Positions 7,690 to 15,384 are shown, numbered from the stretch's first letter. The stretch is 16,009 nt of DNA from Oscillospiraceae bacterium (GCA_020024175.1 JAHHUB010000018.1:1-16009), one strand, 5' to 3'. Numbers and translations: made by a program. Notes: generated by a model from the sequence alone, not told the origin.

Positions 7690-7731
7690 ATAAAAACAGC
7701 GAAACCGCTTTTTTATAAGCAATTTCGCTGT
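7690..7731 (-). terminator. Intrinsic terminator of the acpS-nnr-lipoprotein operon
   Basis: Nine-bp stem (7696-7704 with 7723-7731), a 2x2 internal loop, a 4-bp inner stem (7707-7710 with 7717-7720) and a 6-nt loop. On the minus strand TTTTTATATATTTTTT follows. It lies about 20 nt past the lipoprotein stop and insulates mazF. Confidence 0.85.
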
Positions 7732-7751
7732 CTGTTTGTTTTTTTATCAAA

Positions 7752-8291
7752 TTATTTCTTAATAGTAAAGTTATTAAATTCCATAGAGAAATTCTGTTCT
7801 GGGATTTCCAGTTTCATTTTGTTGCCTTCAGCCAAATTAATAACTACAACAAACTGAGCCTGCCCTGTATCACCTTTAATTACAATATTATTTTCGATAA
7901 AGTTAATTTCCCCGCCTTTTTCTTCCAAAAGTGAGTTGAAAACTTTTTCGGCTATTGCCACAGCAGTTTTTTCCACTACATTTCCATTTCCCATAGTAAA
8001 TGCAAAATCTTTGTATTTTATTTCGGCTTTCTCATCCATAATGGTTATGGAAATATCTTTAAGACTTTCGGGACTTGTAAAATAAACATCAAAATAATCA
8101 TTATTTTCTTTATTCAGCACTCCGTAAGCCTCAAAATCTTCATATACTATATGAACTCCGCTGCTGAAATCAGACTGCAAATCTTCAAGAATTTTCTTTT
8201 TCTCTTCTTCATTTTCTTTATTTGTACAAGATGTCAGCAAAACAGTAAGACAAGTCAGAATAAGCAAAAGTTTTTTAATTATAAAAATCAT
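7752..8291 (-). CDS. Predicted lipoprotein of unknown function (possibly LolA/YdcC-like fold)
   Basis: The 179-residue protein has a short lysine-containing N-terminus, a hydrophobic stretch and the lipobox LTSC with Cys22. It is therefore probably exported, lipidated and anchored to the outer face of the membrane. The mature part opens with a charged linker (NKENEEEKKKILEDL) and then consists mainly of alternating beta-strand segments (IVYEDFEAYGVL, YFDVYFTSP, AQFVVVINLAEG, KMKLEIPEQNFSMEFN). I do not recognise a named family. B. subtilis carries a LolA-like lipoprotein gene (ydcC) next to acpS, and position plus beta-rich composition make a similar role plausible, which is inference. Translation is probably coupled to nnr: 7 nt separate nnr's stop from this ATG, and the GGGAG motif directly abuts the start, an unusually short spacing. 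A start a few codons later is possible. Confidence 0.8.
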   Translation of the reverse strand: MIFIIKKLLLILTCLTVLLTSCTNKENEEEKKKILEDLQSDFSSGVHIVYEDFEAYGVLNKENNDYFDVYFTSPESLKDISITIMDEKAEIKYKDFAFTMGNGNVVEKTAVAIAEKVFNSLLEEKGGEINFIENNIVIKGDTGQAQFVVVINLAEGNKMKLEIPEQNFSMEFNNFTIKK

Positions 8292-8298
8292 CTCCCAA

Positions 8299-9840
8299 CT
8301 AATTATTCTCTATATCTTTGAAAATTTCTCCCAAATCCACAAATATATCCGATGGCTGCATACAATGTTTGGAAAGACGCTTACTGCACATATCCCCGGC
8401 AGTTCCATGGATATATGCCCCTGCAAATGCCGCCTCGGAAGCAGACATTCCCTGAGCGATAAGCCCTGCAATAAGTCCTGTCAGCACATCACCGCTGCCT
8501 GCTTTTGACAAACCTGAATTTCCGGTACAATTTATACATATATCACCGTTTGGTGAGGCAATTATGGTATTATGACCTTTAAGCACTACAGTTATCCCAT
8601 ATTCTTTTGCAAAAGAAACTGCTTTGTTAAATCTGTCTTTGTGAACTTCTTCCGCAGTGCATTTTAAAAGTCTTGCCATTTCACCCTCATGAGGGGTTAT
8701 TACCACAGGGCATTTAGCTTCTTTTAATATATCTATATTTTCTGCAAGACAATTTATTCCGTCTGCATCTATAACCACCGGATTTTCCTGCTTTTCCAAA
8801 AGGTCTTTTAGGAATATATCCAAATTCTCGGCTTTTCCCAAACCACAGCCTATGCTTATAACATCACTTTTGTTAATTAAATTCATAACATCATCTGTTT
8901 TAGGAAATTTTATACTGCCATAACTATCGCTTTCGGTTCTGAAATAAGTAACTTCGGGAATATGTCCAGCCACGGTACTGCAAACCAAAGATATTGACAT
9001 CAATGTAACATAACCAGCTCCACTCAATGCTGCAGCTTTTGATGAAAGTACTGCTGCTCCTGTATAAGATGCACTTCCCGCTATGTTCAGAACATTTCCG
9101 AAATTGCCCTTATGTCCGAAATCACTTCTTTGAGGAATAGTTTCTTTGACTTTATCATAATTTAATATGTCAACTCTGGAAAACAGGTCTTTTCTGGCTT
9201 CTTCCGGTATTTTAATGTCAACTACATCTACCTGTCCGCATTTTTCGGCGGAATGAGGCATTATATGACAGGGCTTAATGCTGTCAAAAGTAATGGTAAA
9301 ATCTGCATCTACACATTCTTCGTCAAATTCTCCTGTATCTCCGTTTACACCTGATGGCACATCCAGTGAAACAACTGCTGCCACAGCATTATTTATAAGC
9401 TTAAATAAATTTTTGTTTTCCTTAGTGAGTTTTCCATGAAAACCGGTTCCGTAAACTGCATCTATAATTATATCAACATCATCAAACTTCTTTTCCACTG
9501 AGGATGTATTAAAATCATAGGAAAGGACAGGTATGTTTTCACTTTTGATAATTTCAAGATTTTTTTCTGCAATTTCCGTTTTTGGATATTCATCGGCAAA
9601 AATAACTGTTACATCAGCTCCGGCTTTCACCGCATATCTGGCTAAAACCAAACCATCTCCGCCGTTATTTCCTCTGCCGCATATAACAGCACATTTTCTG
9701 TTACTAAATCCAAGCTTGGACAGAATATTTTCAAAAGCTGCTCTTCCTGCATTTTCCATCATTTCTTCACAGGAAATTCCCATTTCATTTGCTCTGTTTT
9801 CAATCATTTTCATCTGCAGAACAGATACAACCTCTACCAT
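8299..9840 (-). CDS. nnr: Bifunctional NAD(P)H-hydrate epimerase / ADP-dependent (S)-NAD(P)H-hydrate dehydratase
   Basis: This 513-residue fused repair enzyme has an N-terminal YjeF/NnrE epimerase (about residues 1-220). It carries GRGNNGGDGLVLAR at 55-68, the catalytic Asp127 in IIDAVYGTG, and SLDVPSGVNGDTG. The C-terminal ribokinase-like NnrD/CARKD dehydratase (about 235-510) has HKGNFGNVLNIAGS, VVIDADGINCL, ITPHEGEMARLL, KGHNTIIASPNGD and AGSGDVLTGLIAGL, with Asp451 the catalytic residue. Together they restore damaged NADHX/NADPHX to NADH/NADPH in the cytoplasm. Length and motif set are complete for the fused form. The ATG is 2 nt past the acpS stop; its ribosome site AAGGAGT (9852-9858) lies inside the 3' end of acpS, so the two are tightly coupled. 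Confidence 0.97.
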   Translation of the reverse strand: MVEVVSVLQMKMIENRANEMGISCEEMMENAGRAAFENILSKLGFSNRKCAVICGRGNNGGDGLVLARYAVKAGADVTVIFADEYPKTEIAEKNLEIIKSENIPVLSYDFNTSSVEKKFDDVDIIIDAVYGTGFHGKLTKENKNLFKLINNAVAAVVSLDVPSGVNGDTGEFDEECVDADFTITFDSIKPCHIMPHSAEKCGQVDVVDIKIPEEARKDLFSRVDILNYDKVKETIPQRSDFGHKGNFGNVLNIAGSASYTGAAVLSSKAAALSGAGYVTLMSISLVCSTVAGHIPEVTYFRTESDSYGSIKFPKTDDVMNLINKSDVISIGCGLGKAENLDIFLKDLLEKQENPVVIDADGINCLAENIDILKEAKCPVVITPHEGEMARLLKCTAEEVHKDRFNKAVSFAKEYGITVVLKGHNTIIASPNGDICINCTGNSGLSKAGSGDVLTGLIAGLIAQGMSASEAAFAGAYIHGTAGDMCSKRLSKHCMQPSDIFVDLGEIFKDIENN

Positions 9841-9842
9841 AA

Positions 9843-10214
9843 TTACAGCACACTCCTTTTTTCCGCTGTTACAAAAGCTACGGCATATTCTTCCGTATGG
9901 CTCAGCGATATATAAAAATCAATATTTTCATATTTTTTCGCCAATTTTCCTTCCAAATGTATATAAGGTTTTCCGCTTTCGTTTCTGAGAACAGAAACTT
10001 TATTCATTTCGGAAAATTGTATCCCCGTTCCTACTGCTTTAAAAAAAGCTTCTTTTCCGCAAAAATTAGCTGCTATTGTTTGGGGATTCATTTTTTTCTT
10101 TTCAAAAAGCTCATATTCCCCAGAGGAAAATACTCTTTTGATAAATCTGTTTAACTTTACTGATTTTTCTATTCTGGAAACTTTCAAAATATCAGTACCA
10201 ACCCCATAGATCAA
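9843..10214 (-). CDS. acpS: Holo-[acyl-carrier-protein] synthase
   Basis: The 123-residue protein is the normal AcpS length. It shows GVGTDILKVSRIE at the N-terminus with the magnesium-binding Asp8, FCGKEAFFKAVGTG with Glu55, and LSHTEEYAVAFV near the C-terminus. The enzyme transfers 4'-phosphopantetheine from CoA to the serine of apo-ACP, which activates fatty acid synthesis. The start is TTG at 10214 with a strong AAGGAGGG (10223-10230) 8 nt upstream; no ATG is available near the family's N-terminus, so a rare start may keep its level low. It heads the acpS-nnr-lipoprotein operon. Confidence 0.96.
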   Translation of the reverse strand: MIYGVGTDILKVSRIEKSVKLNRFIKRVFSSGEYELFEKKKMNPQTIAANFCGKEAFFKAVGTGIQFSEMNKVSVLRNESGKPYIHLEGKLAKKYENIDFYISLSHTEEYAVAFVTAEKRSVL

Positions 10215-10257
10215 AAAAAATTCCCTCCTTAGGATAAGTTTTATTTTAATTATATTA

Positions 10258-10287
10258 ATTATATCACATTTTATATTAATTTTACAA
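10258..10287 (-). promoter_or_regulatory. Predicted promoter of the acpS operon
   Basis: On the minus strand TTGTAA (10282-10287), an 18-nt spacer and a consensus TATAAT (10258-10263) preceded by an extended TGA. The distance to the acpS TTG is about 43 nt. Confidence 0.6.
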
Positions 10288-10422
10288 TATAAAGTTTCTT
10301 TGGATTTATACTGAATATATAAAAATAAATGCGATTTTCAGTATTGTTTAAAAATTTCAACCGAATCTAAACCAACAGTTGAATTTTCTTTTTTAAAATT
10401 AAACTTATTGGTTATATAAAAC

Positions 10423-10434
10423 AACCGTTCGGTT
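10423..10434. promoter_or_regulatory. Palindromic operator candidate AACCGTTCGGTT
   Basis: Perfect inverted repeat AACCG-TT-CGGTT that ends 1 nt before the -35 of the XRE-gene promoter. Its position fits a repressor or activator site. The binding protein is unknown; the XRE protein itself (autoregulation) or a TetR-type regulator are candidates. Confidence 0.55.
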
Positions 10435-10435
10435 A

Positions 10436-10464
10436 TTTACATTTTTATTGTTTTAGCCTAAAAT
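10436..10464 (+). promoter_or_regulatory. Predicted sigma-A promoter of the XRE/SHOCT operon
   Basis: TTTACA (10436-10441), a 17-nt spacer and TAAAAT (10459-10464). The leader would be about 55 nt with AAGGAG (10511-10516) 9 nt before the ATG. Confidence 0.65.
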
Positions 10465-10525
10465 AAAATTAAAGAAAAACCCATGGAATATCTAAAAAAA
10501 TATATAAGATAAGGAGTAAAATATT

Positions 10526-11023
10526 ATGAAAAAATCATTGGGAGAAAAAATATCCGAATACAGAAAAAATTTAGGTATGACACAGGAAAATCTGGCTGAA
10601 AAATTGGGAGTTTCTGCTCAGGCTGTTTCCAAATGGGAAAATAATGTAAGCTGTCCTGACATAAATATGCTCCCTGCACTGGCTAATATCTTTGGTATTA
10701 CCGTTGATGAACTTTTGCAGGAAGAAAATAAACAGGATGCCTACATAGTTCCCAAAGAGGAACGCAAGGACATCAACAAAATGATGTTTAAAATCCGTGT
10801 TTTAAGTCAGGAAGGTGATAATATCAAAGTAAATCTTCCCATGGCAATTATAAAGCTTGCTATGGAAAAAAGAACTGCCGATAATTTTATAAACATCAAA
10901 AATGATGCTATGAAAGAAATCGACTGGAACAGCATTCTCTCCATGATTGAAGAAGGAGTTATGGGAAAACTTATTGAAATTAACAGTACTGACGGTGACA
11001 TAGTTGAAATTTATGTGGAATAG
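10526..11023 (+). CDS. XRE-family transcriptional regulator with SHOCT-like C-terminal domain
   Basis: The 165-residue protein has an N-terminal Cro/C1-type HTH (about residues 6-64). The MTQENLAEKLGVSAQAVSKWE core is the classic five-helix DNA-binding fold. After a short linker comes a domain of about 75 residues (88-164). It starts with a strand (MFKIRVLSQEGDNIKVNLP), continues with a helix, then IDWNSILSMIEEG, and ends with strands GKLIEINSTDGDIVEIYV. This pattern is the SHOCT-like domain also found in YvlB-type proteins of Bacillota. The HTH implies a cytoplasmic promoter-binding regulator; the C-terminal domain's ligand or partner is unknown. The next gene, 3 nt downstream, encodes what looks like a diverged copy of that C-terminal domain. 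A palindrome next to its own promoter suggests autoregulation, which is inference. Confidence 0.9.
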   Translation: MKKSLGEKISEYRKNLGMTQENLAEKLGVSAQAVSKWENNVSCPDINMLPALANIFGITVDELLQEENKQDAYIVPKEERKDINKMMFKIRVLSQEGDNIKVNLPMAIIKLAMEKRTADNFINIKNDAMKEIDWNSILSMIEEGVMGKLIEINSTDGDIVEIYVE

Positions 11024-11026
11024 AAG

Positions 11027-11314
11027 GTGCTTAATGTGAGAATTATAGTAAGAGATTCCGATGGCACAAACCTTAATATACCAATTCCCAACATACTTTT
11101 GAGCAAGGTTTTAAGTGGTAAAATAAATAACAAATATATAAATAACATCAATTTAATCGGTGACAGTACAAATTCAGACAGAAATTCTGAATTTATCAAT
11201 GAGGCAGTAAAAATTCTTCTGACTACAGCCAAAGAACAGAAAAAACTTTACAGAGAATTTGTTTTGGTGGAAGTAAACAGTGCTGACGGAGATTATGTTA
11301 AAATAACAATTTAA
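11027..11314 (+). CDS. Small protein resembling the SHOCT-like domain of the upstream regulator
   Basis: The 95-residue protein has no HTH, signal peptide or membrane segment. Its ends match the upstream regulator's C-terminal domain: LNVRIIVRDSDGTNLNIP with FKIRVLSQEGDNIKVNLP, and LVEVNSADGDYVKITI with LIEINSTDGDIVEIYV. The DNA for the last block is also similar, so a tandem partial duplication with loss of the HTH is likely. It could pair with or titrate the regulator, which is inference. The GTG at 11027 is used because the similarity begins at the very next residue; GTG at 11036, with AAGGTG 6 nt upstream, is a reasonable alternative. Translation is probably coupled to the regulator. A terminator follows directly. 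Confidence 0.75.
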   Translation: MLNVRIIVRDSDGTNLNIPIPNILLSKVLSGKINNKYINNINLIGDSTNSDRNSEFINEAVKILLTTAKEQKKLYREFVLVEVNSADGDYVKITI

Positions 11315-11321
11315 AATAGTT

Positions 11322-11360
11322 AAACGGGATTAAATATCATATATATTTAGTCCCGTTTTT
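11322..11360 (+). terminator. Intrinsic terminator of the XRE/SHOCT operon
   Basis: Fifteen-bp stem (11322-11336 with 11344-11358, one T-G pair), 7-nt loop, followed by T residues ending at 11360. It lies just past the stop of the small protein gene and before the lacZ promoter. Confidence 0.85.
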
Positions 11361-11410
11361 GTGGTTTATCTAAAATCTCTTTTTAAAATTTCTCATAAAC
11401 AGAAATTAAC

Positions 11411-11439
11411 TTGCAAAAAATTCACTTATATGATACTAT
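11411..11439 (+). promoter_or_regulatory. Predicted sigma-A promoter of lacZ
   Basis: TTGCAA (11411-11416), a 17-nt spacer and TACTAT (11434-11439) with an extended TGA. The leader would be about 28 nt. I see no clear catabolite (cre) site or operator around it. Confidence 0.65.
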
Positions 11440-11473
11440 TTTCTAAAATAATATTATAAAAAGGAGCTTTGCT

Positions 11474-14400
11474 ATGGCAATTTACAAACTATGGGAAAAC
11501 CCCGAAATTCAGCGCACAACAAATATGAACAGTCGCAGTTATTTTAATTCCTACTCAGCTTTTGAAAACTGGAAAAACGGCGACAGTGAAAACACATTTT
11601 CATTAAACGGAAAATGGCAGTTTATGTATTTAGATGCCCCTGAATACTCTCCCGAAGGATTTTTTAAACCTAATTTTGAAAGCGACAAATTTGACAGCAT
11701 AGAAGTGCCATCCTGTTGGCAGCTTAATGGCTACGGTCAAATGAGATACATAGACGAACTCTATCCTTTTCAGGTAAACCCTCCCCTTGTTCCAATTAAC
11801 AACCCCACAGGAATTTACAAGAGAAAATTTAACTACAAACTCACAGGCAACCGTGAAATTCTCCGCTTTTACGGAGTAGACAGTGCATATCACATTTGGA
11901 TTAACGGCAAAGAAGCAGGCTTTGCAAAAATAAGCCGAGCTCTTACCGAATTTGATATTACAGATTTACTCATTGACGGTGAAAATGACATCACTGTAAG
12001 AGTATATCAATGGTCAGACGGTAGCTATTTGGAAGATCAGGATATGTGGTGGCTTTCCGGAATTTTCAGAGATGTTGAAATTCTCTCCCAAAGCAAAAAT
12101 CATGTAAATGATGTATATATAAAAACAACTCTTTCAGAAAATTACACTAAAGCACAAATCAATGCTGAAATTGATTTTTCAGGCGAATGTAAAAATGTGG
12201 AAGTTTCTCTTTATGACCAAAACAAAAATAAAGTTATGGATTTAACTTATAATGAAAAAACTTGTGTATATACAGCACAAATTAAAAATCCACTGCTTTG
12301 GAGTGCCGAAACTCCAAACCTTTATTACATAGGTATAAATATTCCAAAGGAAGAATTTGTCCCTGTGGAATTTGGTATCAGAGAAATTAAACTTGAAGGC
12401 AGCAACTTCTTTATAAACGGAAAAGCAGTTATGCTAAAAGGCATTAACCGCCACGATGTAAACTGCAAAACTGCCAGAACTGTCAGCTTTGATGATATGC
12501 TCTGGGATATAAAAACAATGAAACAGTATAACATCAATGCTGTAAGAACTTCTCACTATCCAAACCACCCATACCTCATTCACCTTTGCAATGTATACGG
12601 ACTTTATGTTATCAGTGAAGCGGATTTGGAATGTCACGGATTTGAAGATGTGGGCTATTGGAACTGGCTTGCAAACAGCAATCTTTGGACAAATGCTTTC
12701 ATTGAAAGAGCCATGACTATGGTTAAAACTTTCAAAAATAACCCCTCTGTCATTATGTGGTCTTTGGGAAATGAATCAGGTTTTGGCAGCAATTTCTACA
12801 AAATGGGAGAAGCTGTCAGAGCTTATGACAGCACCCGTCTTATTCACTATGAAGGTGATTATGATGCAGCTATTTCCGATGTTTACAGCTCCATGTATCC
12901 AAACACTGAAAGAATAGAACAAAGAGCCATGAGAAATGAAGAAAAACCTTTCATTCTCTGTGAATACTGTCATGCTATGGGCAATGGCCCTGGTGCTCTC
13001 AAGGAACACATGGATTTAATGAAAAAATACAAGCGTTTCCAAGGTGGATTTATCTGGGAATGGATTGACCACGGCATTGAAAGTTTTGATGAAAATGGCA
13101 ATATATTCTACAAATACGGCGGAGATTACGGAGAATGGCCCAATAACGGCAATTTCTGTATGGATGGTATGGTATTTCCATGGAGAGAACCTTCTCCATC
13201 ACTTTTGGAATATAAAAAAGTAATTTCCCCTGTTATAATTTCAAATGGAAATAACAAAAATAAAATTACCGTTAAAAATGAATATGATTTTATTTCTTTG
13301 GAACATCTTAATTTGACATGGGAACTTTTGGAAAATGGTCTTGTTATTCAAAATGGTGATTTAGGTGCTTTTGATATAAAATCCTTTGAGGAAAAAGAAA
13401 TTTCCCTGCCTGTTGCAGCTTTTACAGCTAAACCCAATGCAGAATACAGAATACATATTAAATTTACCACTAACCGTGATTTTAACTGGGCAGCAAAGGG
13501 GCATTTAGTTGCATGGGAAGATTTACCTTATGAAACTGATAATACTCAAATCAGTGCTCATGCAATAAAATCCCCGCTTAGAATCAGTGAAAATCAATTT
13601 GAAACTGTAATTTCAGGTGATAAATTCTCAGTAACTTTTGATAATCTTTTCGGAAAGCTTACCAAAATACAAAAAGACGGAAAAGAATATCTTGATGACG
13701 GAATTTCTATGGATTTTTGGAGAGCTGACATTGACAATGATATGTATATCAAAAATGATCGCAAGAAAAAATATTTTATGCAGCTTTTTGAATCACGTCC
13801 AACAGAATTTAAAGTTGCCAATGAAAATGACTTTGTAAAAGTTGAAATAACTACCCGTGAAGCCCCTGTCAGTCAAGCCTATGGTTTTGATGTAAAATGG
13901 GTTTACAAAATTTACAGTGATGGTATAATCTCACTTAACCTTTTGGGCAAAAAAGTGAATACTCATCTAAATGCACCATATGAATTGCCGAGAATAGGCA
14001 TCAAATTTGCCATGCCTAATGAATTTGACAATGTAACATGGTACGGATTAGGAGATGGAGAAAACTATGTTGACAGCAAAACCGCTGCAATGACAGGTCG
14101 ATGGAACAAAACAGTTCAGGAACTGCACACACCATACCCATTCCCACAGGAAAACGGAAACAGAGGTGGTATCAGATGGGTTTCATTTGATAACAAAAAC
14201 AGCGGACTTCTGATAAAATCCACCGACAAACAATATGAATTTACTGCTCATGATTACACCGCAGAGGCACTTGACAATGCAAAACATCTGAACGAACTCA
14301 AACACTGTCATAAAACCATAGTAAACATAGATGTAATGAATACAGGTGTAGGTTCAAACTCCTGTGGACAGGGACCTTTGGATTGCTACAAATGTAAATT

Positions 14401-14482
14401 TGATGATTTCTCAATGAATGTTGAATTTTCTGTTTTCGGAAACTTTGATGAAAGAGAAAAAGAAACACTGAGAAAATATTAA
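11474..14482 (+). CDS. lacZ: Beta-galactosidase, glycoside hydrolase family 2 (LacZ type)
   Basis: The 1002-residue protein is full length for LacZ. Domain order: N-terminal jelly roll (about 45-205, with PSCWQLNGYGQMRY and NNPTGIYKRKF), immunoglobulin-like domain (about 210-300), TIM barrel (about 305-600), second Ig-like domain, and the Bgal_small super-sandwich (about 720-1000, opening near DFWRADIDND). The acid/base Glu434 is in MWSLGNES and the nucleophile Glu497 in ILCEYCHAMGN; RTSHYPNHP and GGFIWEWIDHG line the active site. It hydrolyses lactose and related beta-galactosides by a retaining mechanism. No signal peptide is present, so it acts in the cytoplasm. ATG 11474 follows AAGGAG (11461-11466) by 7 nt. 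No permease, galactose enzyme or sugar-responsive regulator adjoins it; it is a single-gene unit with its own promoter and terminator. Confidence 0.97.
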   Translation: MAIYKLWENPEIQRTTNMNSRSYFNSYSAFENWKNGDSENTFSLNGKWQFMYLDAPEYSPEGFFKPNFESDKFDSIEVPSCWQLNGYGQMRYIDELYPFQVNPPLVPINNPTGIYKRKFNYKLTGNREILRFYGVDSAYHIWINGKEAGFAKISRALTEFDITDLLIDGENDITVRVYQWSDGSYLEDQDMWWLSGIFRDVEILSQSKNHVNDVYIKTTLSENYTKAQINAEIDFSGECKNVEVSLYDQNKNKVMDLTYNEKTCVYTAQIKNPLLWSAETPNLYYIGINIPKEEFVPVEFGIREIKLEGSNFFINGKAVMLKGINRHDVNCKTARTVSFDDMLWDIKTMKQYNINAVRTSHYPNHPYLIHLCNVYGLYVISEADLECHGFEDVGYWNWLANSNLWTNAFIERAMTMVKTFKNNPSVIMWSLGNESGFGSNFYKMGEAVRAYDSTRLIHYEGDYDAAISDVYSSMYPNTERIEQRAMRNEEKPFILCEYCHAMGNGPGALKEHMDLMKKYKRFQGGFIWEWIDHGIESFDENGNIFYKYGGDYGEWPNNGNFCMDGMVFPWREPSPSLLEYKKVISPVIISNGNNKNKITVKNEYDFISLEHLNLTWELLENGLVIQNGDLGAFDIKSFEEKEISLPVAAFTAKPNAEYRIHIKFTTNRDFNWAAKGHLVAWEDLPYETDNTQISAHAIKSPLRISENQFETVISGDKFSVTFDNLFGKLTKIQKDGKEYLDDGISMDFWRADIDNDMYIKNDRKKKYFMQLFESRPTEFKVANENDFVKVEITTREAPVSQAYGFDVKWVYKIYSDGIISLNLLGKKVNTHLNAPYELPRIGIKFAMPNEFDNVTWYGLGDGENYVDSKTAAMTGRWNKTVQELHTPYPFPQENGNRGGIRWVSFDNKNSGLLIKSTDKQYEFTAHDYTAEALDNAKHLNELKHCHKTIVNIDVMNTGVGSNSCGQGPLDCYKCKFDDFSMNVEFSVFGNFDEREKETLRKY

Positions 14483-14521
14483 ACTAAACTCCACTGACAA
14501 TAAACTCACCATAAATATTTA

Positions 14522-14574
14522 AAACACATCTGTATTGGAATTTGTTTTACAATTCTTATACAGGTGTGTTTTTT
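14522..14574. terminator. Terminator between lacZ and the SDR gene
   Basis: Outer stem of 14 bp (14522-14535 with 14558-14571, one G-T pair), inner stem GAATT/AATTC (14538-14542 with 14551-14555), 8-nt loop. TTTTT follows on the plus strand and TTTT on the minus strand, so it may serve both converging genes. Confidence 0.8.
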
Positions 14575-14589
14575 ATAAAATTTTTTAAC

Positions 14590-15327
14590 TTATATTTCTA
14601 TTCCGCCGTTTACCCCAAGCACCTGTCCTGTTATAAATGAGGATTGGTCAGATGCTAAAAAATATATACTTTCCGCAATTTCCCTTGCTTTCCCCATTCG
14701 GCACAGTGGTGTTTCATCATTTAATATATCTATGGCTTCCTGTGTTAAATGTGCATTCATAGGTGTTTCTATAGCTCCTGGAGCTATGCAGTTTACTCTG
14801 ATGCTGCTGGGTCCCAGTTCCTTTGCCAGCCCCTTTGTCAACCCGATAACACCTGCTTTTGCAGCAGAATAATGTACTTCACAGGAGCCACCGTTTGTTC
14901 CGTAAATTGACGAAATATTAACTATAGACCCTTCATGATAACAAAGCATTTGTCTTGCAGCTTCCTGACAGCAGTAAATTACACCTTTTAAATTCACATC
15001 AATCATGGTGTCTATATCTTCGTCAGTTAAATCTGTGAAAAGCGATTGCTGACTTATACCCGCATTACACACCACTGAATGAATTTGTCCGAATTTTTTT
15101 TCGGCTTCTTTAAACATGAATTTTACTTCCTCATGCTTTGATATATCCGCTTTTAAAACTAAGGTTTCAACACCCATTTCTGACAATATTTTAGCAAGTT
15201 TAGCTGCATTACCCTCTGAATTGTTATAATTAATAACTACATTCCAACTTTTTTCTCCAAAAAGCAGAGCGGTTTCATATCCTATTCCTTTAGATGCTCC
15301 TGTTATGATAACTGTTTTCTTTCCCAT
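14590..15327 (-). CDS. SDR family oxidoreductase, probable elongation factor P 5-aminopentanone reductase (YmfI-like); FabG-like
   Basis: The 245-residue classical short-chain dehydrogenase has the cofactor motif TGASKGIG (9-16), VVINYN after the second strand (polar, favouring NADPH), and NAG (88-90). Asn112, Ser140, Tyr153 and Lys157 form the catalytic tetrad. General annotation is 3-oxoacyl-ACP reductase-like. The block NISSIYGTNGGSCEVHYSAA, with the GxSCEVxYS feature, together with TGQVLGVNGG at the end, matches my memory of B. subtilis YmfI. YmfI reduces the 5-aminopentanone group on EF-P Lys32. I favour that role but cannot exclude an FabG paralogue. No fab genes adjoin it. The start at 15327 is chosen over ATG 15357 because AAAGGGGA lies just upstream and the family begins MxKTxxITG. 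Confidence 0.85.
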   Translation of the reverse strand: MGKKTVIITGASKGIGYETALLFGEKSWNVVINYNNSEGNAAKLAKILSEMGVETLVLKADISKHEEVKFMFKEAEKKFGQIHSVVCNAGISQQSLFTDLTDEDIDTMIDVNLKGVIYCCQEAARQMLCYHEGSIVNISSIYGTNGGSCEVHYSAAKAGVIGLTKGLAKELGPSSIRVNCIAPGAIETPMNAHLTQEAIDILNDETPLCRMGKAREIAESIYFLASDQSSFITGQVLGVNGGIEI

Positions 15328-15332
15328 AAAAT

Positions 15333-15340
15333 TCCCCTTT
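15333..15340 (-). promoter_or_regulatory. Ribosome binding site deciding the SDR start
   Basis: AAAGGGGA on the minus strand lies 5 nt before ATG 15327. The longer reading frame from 15357 has no such site. Confidence 0.65.
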
Positions 15341-15384
15341 ATCATTAAATTTATCATAAAATTACATTATTTGAGTTTTTATTT

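Larger units (their letters stand above)
10215..10525. promoter_or_regulatory. Divergent intergenic region acpS / XRE gene
   Basis: This 311-nt AT-rich region has no ORF. It holds the acpS promoter on the minus strand, the XRE-gene promoter on the plus strand and, between them, several AACC(G/A) half-sites (10359, 10370, 10408 inverted) plus the full palindrome at 10423. A longer imperfect inverted repeat, AAAATTTCAAC (10351-10361) with GTTGAATTTT (10378-10387), is also present. Confidence 0.5.

Noticed and set aside
7549..7690. Possible antitoxin gene upstream of mazF
   Set aside because: Reading the minus strand shows only short interrupted frames, none with a ribosome site and an AbrB- or RHH-like pattern.
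9533..9988. 151-codon plus-strand frame over nnr and acpS
   Set aside because: Antisense shadow of two recognised genes; it crosses their junction and resembles no protein family.
11361..11473. Catabolite response element or sugar operator upstream of lacZ
   Set aside because: No TGnAAnCGnTnnCA-like match and no strong palindrome in the promoter region.
13638..13838. 66-codon frame inside lacZ, read as a possible frameshift
   Set aside because: The lacZ frame is continuous through the segment with expected motifs on both sides.
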